NCBI GenBank assembly: GCA_031413495.1
Contig: JANOFE010000034.1
Location: 23,788-87,787, forward strand
Length of the DNA: 64,000 nt
Source: JACMNW01 sp031413495
GTDB taxonomy: Bacteria; Pseudomonadota; Alphaproteobacteria; Rhodobacterales; Rhodobacteraceae
Direction of reading: 5' to 3'
Made by a program: the position numbers and the translations under genes. Of the stretch, positions 9,522 through 18,289 are shown one piece after another (the first letter of the stretch is position 1; each line of letters starts with the position of its first letter). The notes under the pieces were generated by a model. That model was given only the letters and a program-made list of their open reading frames with translations, ran no database searches and had not been told where the DNA came from.

Positions 9522-10285
9522 AACGAGGCTGTAATGCCGCCGTCGACATAAAGGATGTGGCCATTGACAAAACTAGAGGCGGCGGAGGATAGAAAAATAC
9601 ACGCCCCGACCAATTCATCGACATTTCCCCAGCGGCCCGCCGGGGTACGTTTTTCCAACCAATCGGTGAATGCGGGGTCGGCCACAAGGGCGGCATTCAG
9701 GGGGGTATCGAAATATCCCGGCGCAATTGCATTGCATTGTAGCCCGTATTTCGCCCAATCGGTTGCCATGCCTTTGGTTAGATTTCCGACAGCCCCTTTG
9801 GTGGCCGTATAGGGCGCAATTCCGGGGCGGGCGAGGGCAGTTTGCACGGAGGCTATGTTGATGATTTTGCCCGCCTTGCGCGTTATCATATGGCGGGCGA
9901 CCGCTTGGCCGACATGGAAAACGCTTGCGATGTTGGTTTGCAAAAGGCGCTCAAACGCATCGGCAGGAAAATCTTCCAACGGGGTTCTGTGCTGCATTCC
10001 GGCGTTGTTGACCAGAATGTCGATCGGTCCGGTGGTGGCTTCAAACCCATCAACAGCGGCGCGCACCATGGCGTGATCGGTTGCGTCAAAGGCCAGCGTT
10101 TCGACGGTAACGCCCTGATCGTGAAGGGTTTCAGCGGCGAGTGTCAGTTTCTTCGTATCGCGGCCATTCAGCACAATCTTGGCACCTGCCGCCGACAGGC
10201 CGCGCGCCAAAGCAAAACCTATGCCTTGCGATGATCCGGTGATCAACGCGCGTTTTCCGGTTAAATCAAACAAAGCTACGCTCAT
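9518..10285 (-). CDS. idnO: Gluconate 5-dehydrogenase / SDR oxidoreductase (IdnO-like)
   Basis: Short-chain dehydrogenase that would interconvert 5-keto-D-gluconate and D-gluconate with NAD(P)H. The 255-residue protein has the cofactor motif TGSSQGIG near residue 15, NNAG in the middle and the catalytic YTATK. Assignment to IdnO rests on family appearance plus location between gntK and idnD. Other SDR substrates are possible. A ribosome-binding site AAAGGA precedes the ATG. The gene is divergent from idnD, with an operator in the 120-base gap. Confidence 0.87.
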   Translation of the reverse strand: MSVALFDLTGKRALITGSSQGIGFALARGLSAAGAKIVLNGRDTKKLTLAAETLHDQGVTVETLAFDATDHAMVRAAVDGFEATTGPIDILVNNAGMQHRTPLEDFPADAFERLLQTNIASVFHVGQAVARHMITRKAGKIINIASVQTALARPGIAPYTATKGAVGNLTKGMATDWAKYGLQCNAIAPGYFDTPLNAALVADPAFTDWLEKRTPAGRWGNVDELVGACIFLSSAASSFVNGHILYVDGGITASL

Positions 10286-10330
10286 CAGAAGGGTCCTTTT
10301 TGTCTCGACAAAGGGTTGTATCGCGCCTAC

Positions 10331-10346
10331 TTGTTATCGTTAACAT
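10331..10346. promoter_or_regulatory. Operator, GTTA-N4-TAAC family (copy 2, idnO/idnD divergent promoter)
   Basis: TTGTTATCGTTAACAT in the gap between divergent idnO and idnD. This is the copy closest to the GntR/IdnR consensus. A minus-strand TTGACT (10357-10352) lies beside it and could be the idnO -35, which would put the operator between -35 and -10. Confidence 0.72.
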
Positions 10347-10405
10347 AATGAAGTCAAGTGGCCTTCAAATGCACGGCCTACCACCATCTTTCCAGCGAGG
10401 CACCG

Positions 10406-11437
10406 ATGAAATCCATTGTTATTCATGCGGCAAAAGACCTGCGAATTGAAGAGCGTGCAGTACCAGAGCCGGGGACCGGCGAGGTGCAGGTGGCGCTGGC
10501 AGTCGGGGGGATTTGCGGGTCTGACCTGCATTATTACCTGCACGGCGGGTTTGGCGCGATACGGCTGCGCGAACCAATGATCCTGGGACATGAGGTGTCG
10601 GGCCATATCGCCAAACTGGGGAATGGCGTGACGCATTTGCATGTTGGGCAGTTGGTTGCCGTGTCACCATCGCGGCCATGCTATGCGTGCTCTTTTTGTG
10701 CTTTAGGCATGCATAATCAGTGCTTACACATGCGGTTTTATGGCTCTGCCATGCCGTTCCCGCATATTCAGGGGGCTTTTAGTGAACTGCTGGTTGCAGA
10801 CGCCCGGCAATGTATCCCGGCGGACGGTTTGACGGCCGGCGAGGCGGCGATGGCGGAACCCTTGGCAGTGACGTTGCACGCCACGCGGCGGGCGGGCGAG
10901 ATGCTGGGAAAATCGGTTCTGGTCACCGGCTGCGGTCCGATTGGCATTCTGTCGATCCTTGCTGCACGGCGGGCAGGGGCGGATTTGATCGTGGCGACGG
11001 ACCTGAGTGATTTTACTCTTGCGATGGCGAAACGGGTGGGCGCCGATGAGGTGATCAATATGGGCAGCATGCCGGGCGGCTTGGAAAAGTTTGCCCCCAA
11101 CAAAGGCACCTTTGATGTGCTTTACGAATGTTCTGGTGCGGCCCCGGCGTTGACTGCGGGGATAACGGCGATGCGGCCGGGCGGCACCATAATGCAGCTT
11201 GGTCTGGGCGGGGATATGACCTTGCCGATGATGGCGATCACCGCGAAGGAGTTGTCATTGAAAGGATCCTTTCGGTTTCATTCAGAATTTGCCGTGGCTG
11301 TCAGCCTGATGCAAAAGGGATTGATTGATGTGAAACCGCTGATCACCCAAACAATGCCGTTGACAGAGGCGGTTGCCGCCTTTGATCTGGCGAGTGACCG
11401 CAGCCGGGCCGTGAAAGCACAAATCAGTTTTAACTGA
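10406..11437 (+). CDS. idnD: L-idonate 5-dehydrogenase (zinc MDR family)
   Basis: Oxidises L-idonate to 5-keto-D-gluconate, the substrate of the adjacent idnO product. It is a zinc-dependent medium-chain dehydrogenase with catalytic-zinc residues in GGICGSD and GHEVSG, a structural-zinc cysteine cluster (CYACSFCALGMHNQC), and a Rossmann motif VTGCGPIGIL. Length 343 from ATG 10406, which follows GAGG at 10397-10400. The longer frame from 10358 lacks family support. The stop codon directly abuts the stop of the convergent regulator with no bases between. Confidence 0.92.
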   Translation: MKSIVIHAAKDLRIEERAVPEPGTGEVQVALAVGGICGSDLHYYLHGGFGAIRLREPMILGHEVSGHIAKLGNGVTHLHVGQLVAVSPSRPCYACSFCALGMHNQCLHMRFYGSAMPFPHIQGAFSELLVADARQCIPADGLTAGEAAMAEPLAVTLHATRRAGEMLGKSVLVTGCGPIGILSILAARRAGADLIVATDLSDFTLAMAKRVGADEVINMGSMPGGLEKFAPNKGTFDVLYECSGAAPALTAGITAMRPGGTIMQLGLGGDMTLPMMAITAKELSLKGSFRFHSEFAVAVSLMQKGLIDVKPLITQTMPLTEAVAAFDLASDRSRAVKAQISFN

Positions 11438-12445
11438 TCAGACTGTTTCGCCGGGTACAAGGCGGGTCGGAATAACGGTAACATCTGGCACCGGATCACC
11501 CCGAAGACGACCGACCAGAATTTCGGCAGCCGCTTTGCCCAACCGCGTTGTGGGAATGACCGTGGTGGTCAGGCGCAAAGGCTGGATCGCCGCCGCTTCC
11601 ATGCCACCCCAACCGGCGATGCCGATATCACCCGGCACTGACAGCCCACGTGTGGCAATCCAAGCCATGCCGCCGATCGCCATTTCGTCATCGTGAAAAT
11701 ACAGTGCGTCCAATTTTGGATTGCGGCTAAGCAGCGTCTCTGCGCCATAATAACCTGCGTAAAACCCCGGCTGGTCGTGCAAAACTTCGCGGTCGATCAT
11801 GGGAAATCCGCCATCCTGCAGCGCGGCGGAAAATCCCTCGGCGCGGGTGCGGCCCATGGTTTGACGGGCGGCCAATGCACCGACATAACCGATGCGCCGC
11901 CTGCCACGGCTGATCATGTGGCGGCCCATTTCGTAGCCGTTGTCATAATGTGAAAACCCGACCGACACATCAATTGGCTGGGTGTTCAGATCCCAGATTT
12001 CCACGACCGGCACAGTCAGATCACGCAGCAGCGCCAATGTGCCAACCGTGTGTCTTCGCCCAACCAGAATGACGCCCGCAGGTTGCCAAGAGGCAAGGCT
12101 GCGCAGCCAGGCCTCTTCTTCCTCGGGCAGTTGATCGTGGCTGCCGATCATTGTTTGATAGCCAAGACGGGTCAGCGTGGCGTTGATTGCGGCGAGGGTG
12201 GAGCCGAAGAGTTGCGAGGTAAAGCGCGGCACACAAACGCCGACCAATGTGCTGGATTTGCCGGGGCCAAAGGCTGCGGCTAGGCGGTTTGGCAAATAGC
12301 CAAGCCGCGCCACTTCGGCCAATACGCGGGTGCGGGTATCTTCGGAAAACCCAGGCGCATCACGCAAAACGCGGCTGACCGTCATTTTGGAGACGCCAGC
12401 AGCGCGGGCTATATCTTCCAGACCTGCTTTGCTCGGTTTTGCCAT
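11438..12445 (-). CDS. LacI-family transcriptional regulator (second, gluconate/idonate island)
   Basis: 335-residue repressor with LacI helix-turn-helix (LEDIARAAGVSKMTVSRVLRDAP) and a sugar-binding-like effector domain. It resembles GntR/IdnR regulators and is clearly related to, but not a recent duplicate of, the one at 7904-8944. It is divergent from the ABC importer operon. Copies 3 and 4 of the operator lie in the shared 131-base control region, so it probably represses that operon and itself. The division of labour between the two regulators (gluconate versus idonate/5-ketogluconate as inducer) cannot be read from sequence. Confidence 0.9.
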   Translation of the reverse strand: MAKPSKAGLEDIARAAGVSKMTVSRVLRDAPGFSEDTRTRVLAEVARLGYLPNRLAAAFGPGKSSTLVGVCVPRFTSQLFGSTLAAINATLTRLGYQTMIGSHDQLPEEEEAWLRSLASWQPAGVILVGRRHTVGTLALLRDLTVPVVEIWDLNTQPIDVSVGFSHYDNGYEMGRHMISRGRRRIGYVGALAARQTMGRTRAEGFSAALQDGGFPMIDREVLHDQPGFYAGYYGAETLLSRNPKLDALYFHDDEMAIGGMAWIATRGLSVPGDIGIAGWGGMEAAAIQPLRLTTTVIPTTRLGKAAAEILVGRLRGDPVPDVTVIPTRLVPGETV

Positions 12446-12473
12446 TGCGTTTATCGGGATCTCTCTACGCCGA

Positions 12474-12489
12474 ATGTTATCGTTAACTT
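12474..12489. promoter_or_regulatory. Operator, GTTA-N4-TAAC family (copy 3)
   Basis: ATGTTATCGTTAACTT just upstream of the -35 of the ABC operon and within the leader of the divergent lacI-type gene. Core GTTATCGTTAAC is identical to copy 2. Confidence 0.7.
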
Positions 12490-12494
12490 TCGTC

Positions 12495-12524
12495 TTGACA
12501 CATGAGGTGAGTCGGATGGATGAT
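12495..12524 (+). promoter_or_regulatory. Promoter of the sugar ABC importer operon
   Basis: Perfect -35 TTGACA at 12495-12500, an 18-base spacer and a weak -10 GATGAT at 12519-12524. It is flanked by operator copies 3 and 4, an arrangement that would allow repression by looping. Confidence 0.5.
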
Positions 12525-12528
12525 CGCT

Positions 12529-12544
12529 ACGTTACCGGTAACGC
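12529..12544. promoter_or_regulatory. Operator, GTTA-N4-TAAC family (copy 4, perfect palindrome)
   Basis: ACGTTACCGGTAACGC contains a 14-base perfect palindrome CGTTACCGGTAACG. It sits between the -10 and the ATG at 12577. Confidence 0.7.
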
Positions 12545-12576
12545 ATGCCTGATCGGTAGCATAGGGAGGAAATCGC

Positions 12577-14070
12577 ATGACGCCGGCGGATGGTCTGTTT
12601 TTTGACCAAATCGTAAAGACATTCGGCGGCACCCATGCTTTGCGCGGGGTATCCTTGCGCGTCGGTCGGGGCGAGGTTGTGGCCCTTTTGGGCGAGAACG
12701 GTGCCGGAAAATCGACACTGATCAAGGTTCTGGGCGGCATTCACGGCCCCGATAGTGGGCAGCTCAGCGTGGACGGCACACCCTATCGCCACATCGCGGG
12801 CAAAGTGAATGCGCGCCAAGCTGTGGCGTTCATCCATCAGGATTTGGGTCTGATCGAATGGATGAGCGTTGCGGAAAACATAGCCCTTGCCATTGGATAT
12901 GTGAAAAAAGCGGGTCGGATCGACTGGTCGGCGACCGAAGACGTGGCCCGCCGTGCACTGGCCTTGGTGGAGGCAGATTTTAGCCCGACAACACGGGTAT
13001 CCAACCTGTCGCGTACTGAAAAGTCGCTGGTGGCGATTGCCCGAGCACTGGCCGTGGAATGCGATTTTCTGGTGCTGGACGAACCCACCGCCAGTCTGCC
13101 GGCGGATGAGGTGGAACGCCTGTTTGCAGCCCTGCGCCGGCTGCGCGCCAAAGGGGTTGGGATGATCTATGTCTCGCACCGATTGGATGAAATATTCAAA
13201 ATTGCAGACCGGGTGGCGGTCTTGCGCGATGGGCAAATGGTGGGGATGCGCGACATCGCCCATACCAACCCGGAAGATTTGGTCAGCCTCATCGTGGGGC
13301 GCAAAGCACGCGAAATCATCCGGCCTGATGCGCAGGGTGGCGTGAAAGTGCTGACCGCAACCGCACTGCGAACGGCCACTGCCGGGCCGGTGGATTTTGT
13401 GGTGCAGCGCGGTGAAATGCTGGGGCTGGTTGGCCTGCGGGGGGCCGGGCACGAAGACATCGGACGCAGTCTTTATGGGCTTGTCGATCATTCTGGCACT
13501 GTGAAACTGGATGGCGAGACGCCAGATTTATCATCACCGCGCGCGGCAATGCGTTCGGGCATCGGATTTGTGGCGCGCGACCGGGTGGTCGAATCCATAG
13601 CGCCCGCGTTAAGCATCCGGGAAAACACGTTCCTGAACCCCGAAGCCACTGGGCGGGGTATGTTTTCGTTTCAATCGACCAAGACAGAAGAAACCCGCAG
13701 CAAGGGCCTTGGTGCACGCGTCGGCCTGTCACCGAATGACCCCGCCTTGGCGATTGAGGCCCTGTCGGGTGGCAATCAGCAAAAGATCGTGGTCGGGCGG
13801 TGGCTGGATACGGGTCGGCGATTTTTGATTGCCGAAGACCCTACCGCAGGCGTCGATGTGGGGGCCAAGGCCGAAATCTACCAACTGCTGTATGACGCCA
13901 TGGCAAGCGGCATGGGTGTTTTGATCGTATCGACTGATTTCGAAGAAATCGCCAATATCTGCCACCGTGCCTTGGTGTTCAGCCGGGGTCAGATGGTGGC
14001 GGAACTGACGGGCGTGCAGCTATCCAACGAATCCCTGATCCAGGCCGCCTCGGCCGGTGAAGCCGCCTGA
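12577..14070 (+). CDS. Sugar ABC transporter ATP-binding protein (CUT2, RbsA/MglA-like)
   Basis: 497-residue ATPase with two ABC modules, the CUT2 layout. The first has Walker A GENGAGKST and Walker B VLDEPT, with a variant signature (LSRTEKSLVAIARA). The second has a degenerate P-loop (GLRGAGHED) but a good LSGGNQQK signature and AEDPTAGVD. This asymmetric pattern is normal for RbsA-like proteins. GGAGG at 12565-12569 sets the start. The position inside the gluconate/idonate island and the flanking operators suggest that the cargo is gluconate, idonate, a ketogluconate or a sugar giving rise to them. Substrate is inferred. Confidence 0.92.
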   Translation: MTPADGLFFDQIVKTFGGTHALRGVSLRVGRGEVVALLGENGAGKSTLIKVLGGIHGPDSGQLSVDGTPYRHIAGKVNARQAVAFIHQDLGLIEWMSVAENIALAIGYVKKAGRIDWSATEDVARRALALVEADFSPTTRVSNLSRTEKSLVAIARALAVECDFLVLDEPTASLPADEVERLFAALRRLRAKGVGMIYVSHRLDEIFKIADRVAVLRDGQMVGMRDIAHTNPEDLVSLIVGRKAREIIRPDAQGGVKVLTATALRTATAGPVDFVVQRGEMLGLVGLRGAGHEDIGRSLYGLVDHSGTVKLDGETPDLSSPRAAMRSGIGFVARDRVVESIAPALSIRENTFLNPEATGRGMFSFQSTKTEETRSKGLGARVGLSPNDPALAIEALSGGNQQKIVVGRWLDTGRRFLIAEDPTAGVDVGAKAEIYQLLYDAMASGMGVLIVSTDFEEIANICHRALVFSRGQMVAELTGVQLSNESLIQAASAGEAA

Positions 14071-14080
14071 GGAGAACACC

Positions 14081-15103
14081 ATGAATTCCATTGAGTCGAA
14101 CGCATTGGAGCCAACGAAAGATGAGCTGAAAGGCCTGTCGTTTGCAGGTCGGATGATCCGGCTTGCGCCAGTGTATGGGCTGGTAATTTTGATGGTTGGG
14201 TTGATTGTGCTGTTCTCGATCCTGCTTCCGAATACTTTTCCGACGCTTTTGAATGTGCGAGCGATCCTGTCTGACAAGTCGATTATCGCGATCCTGTCTT
14301 TGGCAGCAATGATCCCGATGGTGGCGGGACGCATTGATTTGACAGTCGGCTATGGCATTGTTTTATGGCATATATTGGCGATTTCCTTGCAGACAAACTA
14401 TGGTTTTCCCTGGCCTGTGGCAGTGCTGACAGTGGTGGCCTTGGGGGCGGTGACCGGGGTTTTGAACGGATTTCTGGTGGAAATTGCCAAGATCGACGCC
14501 TTCATTGCCACGCTTGGCACCGGCACGGTGCTGTACGCGTTGGCGCTGTGGCACACCGGTGGGCGCCAGATCGTTGGCGTCGTACCGGACGGGTTTTATG
14601 CGCTGAACGGCACGTTTGTTTTTGGTCTGCCAATCACCGGGTTCTATGTAATGGCGATTGCCTTCGCCCTGTGGCTGATTTTGGAATACACGCCAATTGG
14701 GCGGTATCTGTACGCGATTGGGGCCAACCCAAAAGCCGCCGCACTGAACGGCATTCCGACGCGGAAGTATGTGGTGGGGGCATTCGTTGCATCTGGTACT
14801 TTGGCGGCGATCGCGGGTGTTCTTTTGGCGTCTAAATTACGCATTGGGCAAGCCTCTGTCGGGCTCGAATTTCTGTTGCCCGCGCTTGTCGGCGCATTCT
14901 TGGGGTCTACCACAATCAAACCCGGTCGGGTCAATGTTTGGGGCACGATCATTGGCGTCACAATTCTGGCGGTCGGCATATCAGGGATCCAGCAATTTGG
15001 CGGATCGTTCTGGGTCGAGCCGCTTTTCAACGGCTCTACGTTGCTGATCGCAATCGGCATCGCAGGATACGCGCAGCGCAAGAAAGGTGCTGCGCGGAAA
15101 TAA
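14081..15103 (+). CDS. Sugar ABC transporter permease (CUT2, RbsC-like)
   Basis: Inner-membrane channel of the importer. The 340-residue protein has about eight to ten hydrophobic segments and the branched-chain/ribose permease pattern (AMIPMVAGRIDLTVGYGIVL near the N-terminal third, GANPKAAALNGIPTRKY later). ATG 14081 follows GAGGAG right at the ATPase stop. The frame opening at 14057 would overlap the ATPase gene and lacks a ribosome-binding site. Confidence 0.92.
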   Translation: MNSIESNALEPTKDELKGLSFAGRMIRLAPVYGLVILMVGLIVLFSILLPNTFPTLLNVRAILSDKSIIAILSLAAMIPMVAGRIDLTVGYGIVLWHILAISLQTNYGFPWPVAVLTVVALGAVTGVLNGFLVEIAKIDAFIATLGTGTVLYALALWHTGGRQIVGVVPDGFYALNGTFVFGLPITGFYVMAIAFALWLILEYTPIGRYLYAIGANPKAAALNGIPTRKYVVGAFVASGTLAAIAGVLLASKLRIGQASVGLEFLLPALVGAFLGSTTIKPGRVNVWGTIIGVTILAVGISGIQQFGGSFWVEPLFNGSTLLIAIGIAGYAQRKKGAARK

Positions 15104-15130
15104 CCACAAAATCAAAACGGGAGGACTACC

Positions 15131-16186
15131 ATGCAAAAACGAACCTTTATGAAAACACTTCTGGCCACCACCATGATCATAGGCCTAGGGCTGCCATCCT
15201 TTGCCCAAGATATGGCTTTTGATGGCCCAACCTCGGGCCCGGTTGCCGCAGAAGGCAAGACCATTGTTGTGCTTGCTGGCGATCTGAAAAACGGTGGCAT
15301 TCTTGGTGTGACCACCGGCGTTGAAGAAGCGGCGGCCAAAATCGGCTGGACCGTTCGTGTGCTTGACGGCGCGGGATCAGTTCAAGGCCGGACTGCGGCG
15401 TTTGGGCAAGCGATGGCGCTGCAGCCCGATGGTATCGTGATCAACGGCTTTGATGCGGTTGAACAGCAAGCTGCCATCGAAGGCGTGGCGGCGGCAAAGA
15501 TTCCGATGGTATCCTGGCACTCTGGCCCGAAAATCGGGTGTGATGCGCCGGGCGGTATTTTTGCCAACGTGTCAACCGATGCAATGACGGTGTCTGAAAC
15601 TGCGGCGAACTGGGCAATGGCGGATGGCGGCGCAAATGTGGGCGCCATCATTTTTACCGATTCCACATACCAGATCGCAATCGACAAGGCTGACCGCATC
15701 AAGGCCACCATCGAGGCAGCAGGTGGCACCGTGCTGGAATACGTCGATACGCCAATTGCGGATACCTCGACCCGGATGGGGCCGCTGACAACATCTCTGC
15801 TGCAAAAATATGGGGAAAAGTGGACCCATTCTTTGGCAATCAACGATCTCTATTTTGATTTCATGGGTCCAGCCCTTGCTGCAGCAGGTGTTGACGGCAA
15901 AGCCAACCCGAAGGCTGGTTCTGCTGGCGACGGGTCCGAAGCTGCGTTCCAGCGTATTCGGTCTGGACAGTATCAAGCGATTACCGTGGCCGAGCCTTTG
16001 AACCTGCAAGGTTGGCAGTTGGTGGACGAGCTGAACCGCGCGGTTTCCGGTGAGGCCTGTTCGGGCTACGTCACGGCACCAGCGCTTGTGACCGAAGAAG
16101 GTTTGGCGTCGGCGGGTGATAGCAACCAGTTTGATCCGGCGAATGGCTACCGCGATGCCTATGCCAAGATCTGGGGCAAGATGTAA
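15131..16186 (+). CDS. Sugar ABC transporter substrate-binding protein (periplasmic)
   Basis: Captures the solute in the periplasm and delivers it to the permease. It has a clear Sec signal peptide (positively charged start, hydrophobic stretch, then a likely cut after PSFAQ), followed by a type I periplasmic-binding fold with the GIVINGFDAVEQQ segment of the ribose/galactose-binding family (Peripla_BP_4). Length 351, with GGAGG at 15120-15124. Third gene of the operon, followed by a terminator. Confidence 0.92.
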   Translation: MQKRTFMKTLLATTMIIGLGLPSFAQDMAFDGPTSGPVAAEGKTIVVLAGDLKNGGILGVTTGVEEAAAKIGWTVRVLDGAGSVQGRTAAFGQAMALQPDGIVINGFDAVEQQAAIEGVAAAKIPMVSWHSGPKIGCDAPGGIFANVSTDAMTVSETAANWAMADGGANVGAIIFTDSTYQIAIDKADRIKATIEAAGGTVLEYVDTPIADTSTRMGPLTTSLLQKYGEKWTHSLAINDLYFDFMGPALAAAGVDGKANPKAGSAGDGSEAAFQRIRSGQYQAITVAEPLNLQGWQLVDELNRAVSGEACSGYVTAPALVTEEGLASAGDSNQFDPANGYRDAYAKIWGKM

Positions 16187-16204
16187 CTTCGCAAATGTTG
16201 AAGT

Positions 16205-16234
16205 GCCGGGCGGTCGAAAGGCTGCCCGGTTTTC
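16205..16234 (+). terminator. Terminator of the sugar ABC operon
   Basis: CCGGGC at 16206-16211 pairs with GCCCGG at 16224-16229 and is followed by TTTTCC. It may also serve the convergent DUF1513 gene ending at 16235. Confidence 0.6.
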
Positions 16235-17308
16235 CTATGTCAAAGCCACAAGGTGGTTGTCCCAGCTGGCATCGGCTTGTGTCATTGGCGAAATCACATG
16301 ATCTTTGATATGGCTGATCGCGCCAAAGCCATCAGTTAACAGAAAGCCGCTTTGCGCTGCCGCAATGCCGCAGGCATCGGCACGCTGTAAACCTACCCGA
16401 AACACGCCGTCGCGCCCAAAGATTTGCACGGCCCCGCCACGGGGTGACGTGATAGCCACCTCTTGCCCGGCATGATCAAACGCAATGGACCCGGCATAGC
16501 CCTGCATCGAGAACATATGGGCTTCGGGTACATCGCAAAGCTGTGCTTCGCCTCCCCGTTTATGTAACCCCAGAAGGGGCACCGATTCTGCCAGATCACC
16601 TTCCCATTGCAAGGCAAAGGCAACTGTACCGTCCGCCGCAATGGCCAAATGCCGGATCGAGTTCTGGGCATAGTCAGGGCCAAGTTCGATGGTCTCTGCG
16701 ATATGGCCCTGCGCGTCTAGGTAGCTCAGGTTTGGGCGCATGCTGTCGATGTTCAGTTTGGTTCGATCATCGGGGTCGGTTTGAATGCCACCATTCGCAA
16801 CCACCAAAATGTCGCTTCCGGGCAGGCGTTTCAGATCATGCGGTCCAATACCGCCGGACGGCCAGCTATCAATGCGGCGATAGCTGTCGGTCGCATCCCA
16901 AAGGCCAATGCGTCCTTCGCTTGTGTCTGCGATGACTTCGGATGTGTAAAGCACGCTACCGTCTTGTGAATAACAGCCGTGTCCATTGAACTGGCTGTCG
17001 CCGGGCGGTGTCAATCTGGTCAAAGCTGCGCCATTGGCGCAGTCTAAGATGATGGCATAAATCCCCGGACGGCGCGCGAAGGCGACGGCTTCCGGTCGCA
17101 TCGGATGGGCCGTTGCTGCATGTCCGCGCGCGGGCAGGGGAATGGAGAACAGGCTTTGGCCGGCAGCAGTCAGCCCATGCAGGGCAAAGCTGCCATCTGG
17201 CACTTTGGCAGCAGCAAGGTAGGATGGGCTACCCGCATCGGCCCAAGACAGGCGGGGCAGGGCAGAAGCGGCCAGCAGGCTTGCCATAAATCCGCGGCGT
17301 GTGGTCAT
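16235..17308 (-). CDS. DUF1513 periplasmic protein, iron locus
   Basis: 357-residue secreted protein of the DUF1513 family, with an N-terminal export signal (MTTRRGFMASLLAASALPRLSWA; the RR pair and hydrophobic run suggest Tat). The rest looks like a beta-propeller of repeats with PHDLKRLPGSDILVVANGG and SIRHLAIAADGTVAFALQW segments. Biochemical function is unknown. DUF1513 genes commonly travel with imelysins and di-haem oxidoreductases in iron-regulated operons, exactly as here. It starts three bases after the upstream imelysin stop. Confidence 0.85.
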   Translation of the reverse strand: MTTRRGFMASLLAASALPRLSWADAGSPSYLAAAKVPDGSFALHGLTAAGQSLFSIPLPARGHAATAHPMRPEAVAFARRPGIYAIILDCANGAALTRLTPPGDSQFNGHGCYSQDGSVLYTSEVIADTSEGRIGLWDATDSYRRIDSWPSGGIGPHDLKRLPGSDILVVANGGIQTDPDDRTKLNIDSMRPNLSYLDAQGHIAETIELGPDYAQNSIRHLAIAADGTVAFALQWEGDLAESVPLLGLHKRGGEAQLCDVPEAHMFSMQGYAGSIAFDHAGQEVAITSPRGGAVQIFGRDGVFRVGLQRADACGIAAAQSGFLLTDGFGAISHIKDHVISPMTQADASWDNHLVALT

Positions 17309-17311
17309 CGT

Positions 17312-18289
17312 TCAATCCCCGTCTGCGGCGTTAAAGCCTATGCCCACATCAAGCGCGGGGCCGATTTCCATGATCGCGGCATCGCGTGTGGCGCGGATGG
17401 CCTGCTGCAAAATTTCTGCGCGAAGCCAGCCTTGGGATGTGGCAACATCTGCAAAGGTTGGATCCTGCACTTTGGTGGATACAGCGAATGCACGGACAAA
17501 GGCGGCATCCGTTACGGGTGTATCGACAGCAAGGGCCTTGGCAAACTGTTGCAAGGCGGTCATCGACAGCGTGACGTTGCGCAATGATCTGACCGAGGCG
17601 CGCGCCTCGGCACGTTCGGGCCTCGGTTTGGCAAAGCTGCCAAGCGGGCGACCCACGCGTTGATCGGCCGCAAATTCGAACCCTGTGATCAGCGCTGTAT
17701 AAAGCGCCTGCCGGGCCTCGATTTCGTTCAGATAACGGGTGTTACCCGTCGCACCTGCGGTTAGCAGTGTTGCGGCAAAGCCGGATTGCCATTCTGCGCT
17801 GATTGCGGCGGCGTTGCTGGCCAGATCAGCGGTCGTCGCCCGGATCAGGCTGCAGATATAGGCCGCATCGCCAAGTGCTTCTGCCGGGTAGAGCAAGCGT
17901 TCCAATGCCGGAAGACCGCGTGCGGCGACGGACACTTCGGCAAAGGTTGCGGGGTCTTGCACCGCAGGGTCTTGCGCACGGATCAGCGCCGATTGCGCCT
18001 TTGCGCCAAGGCTTTTGGGATCTGGCCAGAAGGCAATGGCAAGGCTTCGCCCCGCAACCTCGGCCGGGCCAAGGCGCAGATGGCTGACACCAAGCCAAGT
18101 GTCGTAGGCAAGGTTGTAGGCCGGGCGCAGGCTGTTGGCGGTGCAGTCGGCCTTAGCCGCCGCATTTAGGGCTGCCGTGGTATCGGCAAAGGCGGCATAG
18201 CCGGGTAGGATGTGTTGACCCAAAGCGTTGGCAACATCGGCGCGCACAGGGGTGGCAAACACCGCAACGAGGGCGAGGAAACGTAGCAT
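17312..18289 (-). CDS. Imelysin-family periplasmic protein (second copy)
   Basis: 325-residue imelysin/peptidase M75-like protein with an N-terminal signal peptide (MLRFLALVAVFATPVRA). Imelysins are helical periplasmic or surface proteins linked to iron uptake. The frame opens at 18649, but ATG 18289 gives a proper signal peptide and overlaps the upstream stop (TAATG), so it is chosen. The canonical GxHxxE signature is not obvious; GLPALERLLYP is the closest equivalent, so metal binding may differ from the other imelysin at 19869. Confidence 0.82.
   Translation of the reverse strand: MLRFLALVAVFATPVRADVANALGQHILPGYAAFADTTAALNAAAKADCTANSLRPAYNLAYDTWLGVSHLRLGPAEVAGRSLAIAFWPDPKSLGAKAQSALIRAQDPAVQDPATFAEVSVAARGLPALERLLYPAEALGDAAYICSLIRATTADLASNAAAISAEWQSGFAATLLTAGATGNTRYLNEIEARQALYTALITGFEFAADQRVGRPLGSFAKPRPERAEARASVRSLRNVTLSMTALQQFAKALAVDTPVTDAAFVRAFAVSTKVQDPTFADVATSQGWLRAEILQQAIRATRDAAIMEIGPALDVGIGFNAADGD

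Noticed and set aside
12532..13491. 319-codon open frame antisense to the CUT2 ATPase
   Set aside because: Same reasoning; the sense strand encodes clear ABC motifs and the antisense product resembles nothing known.
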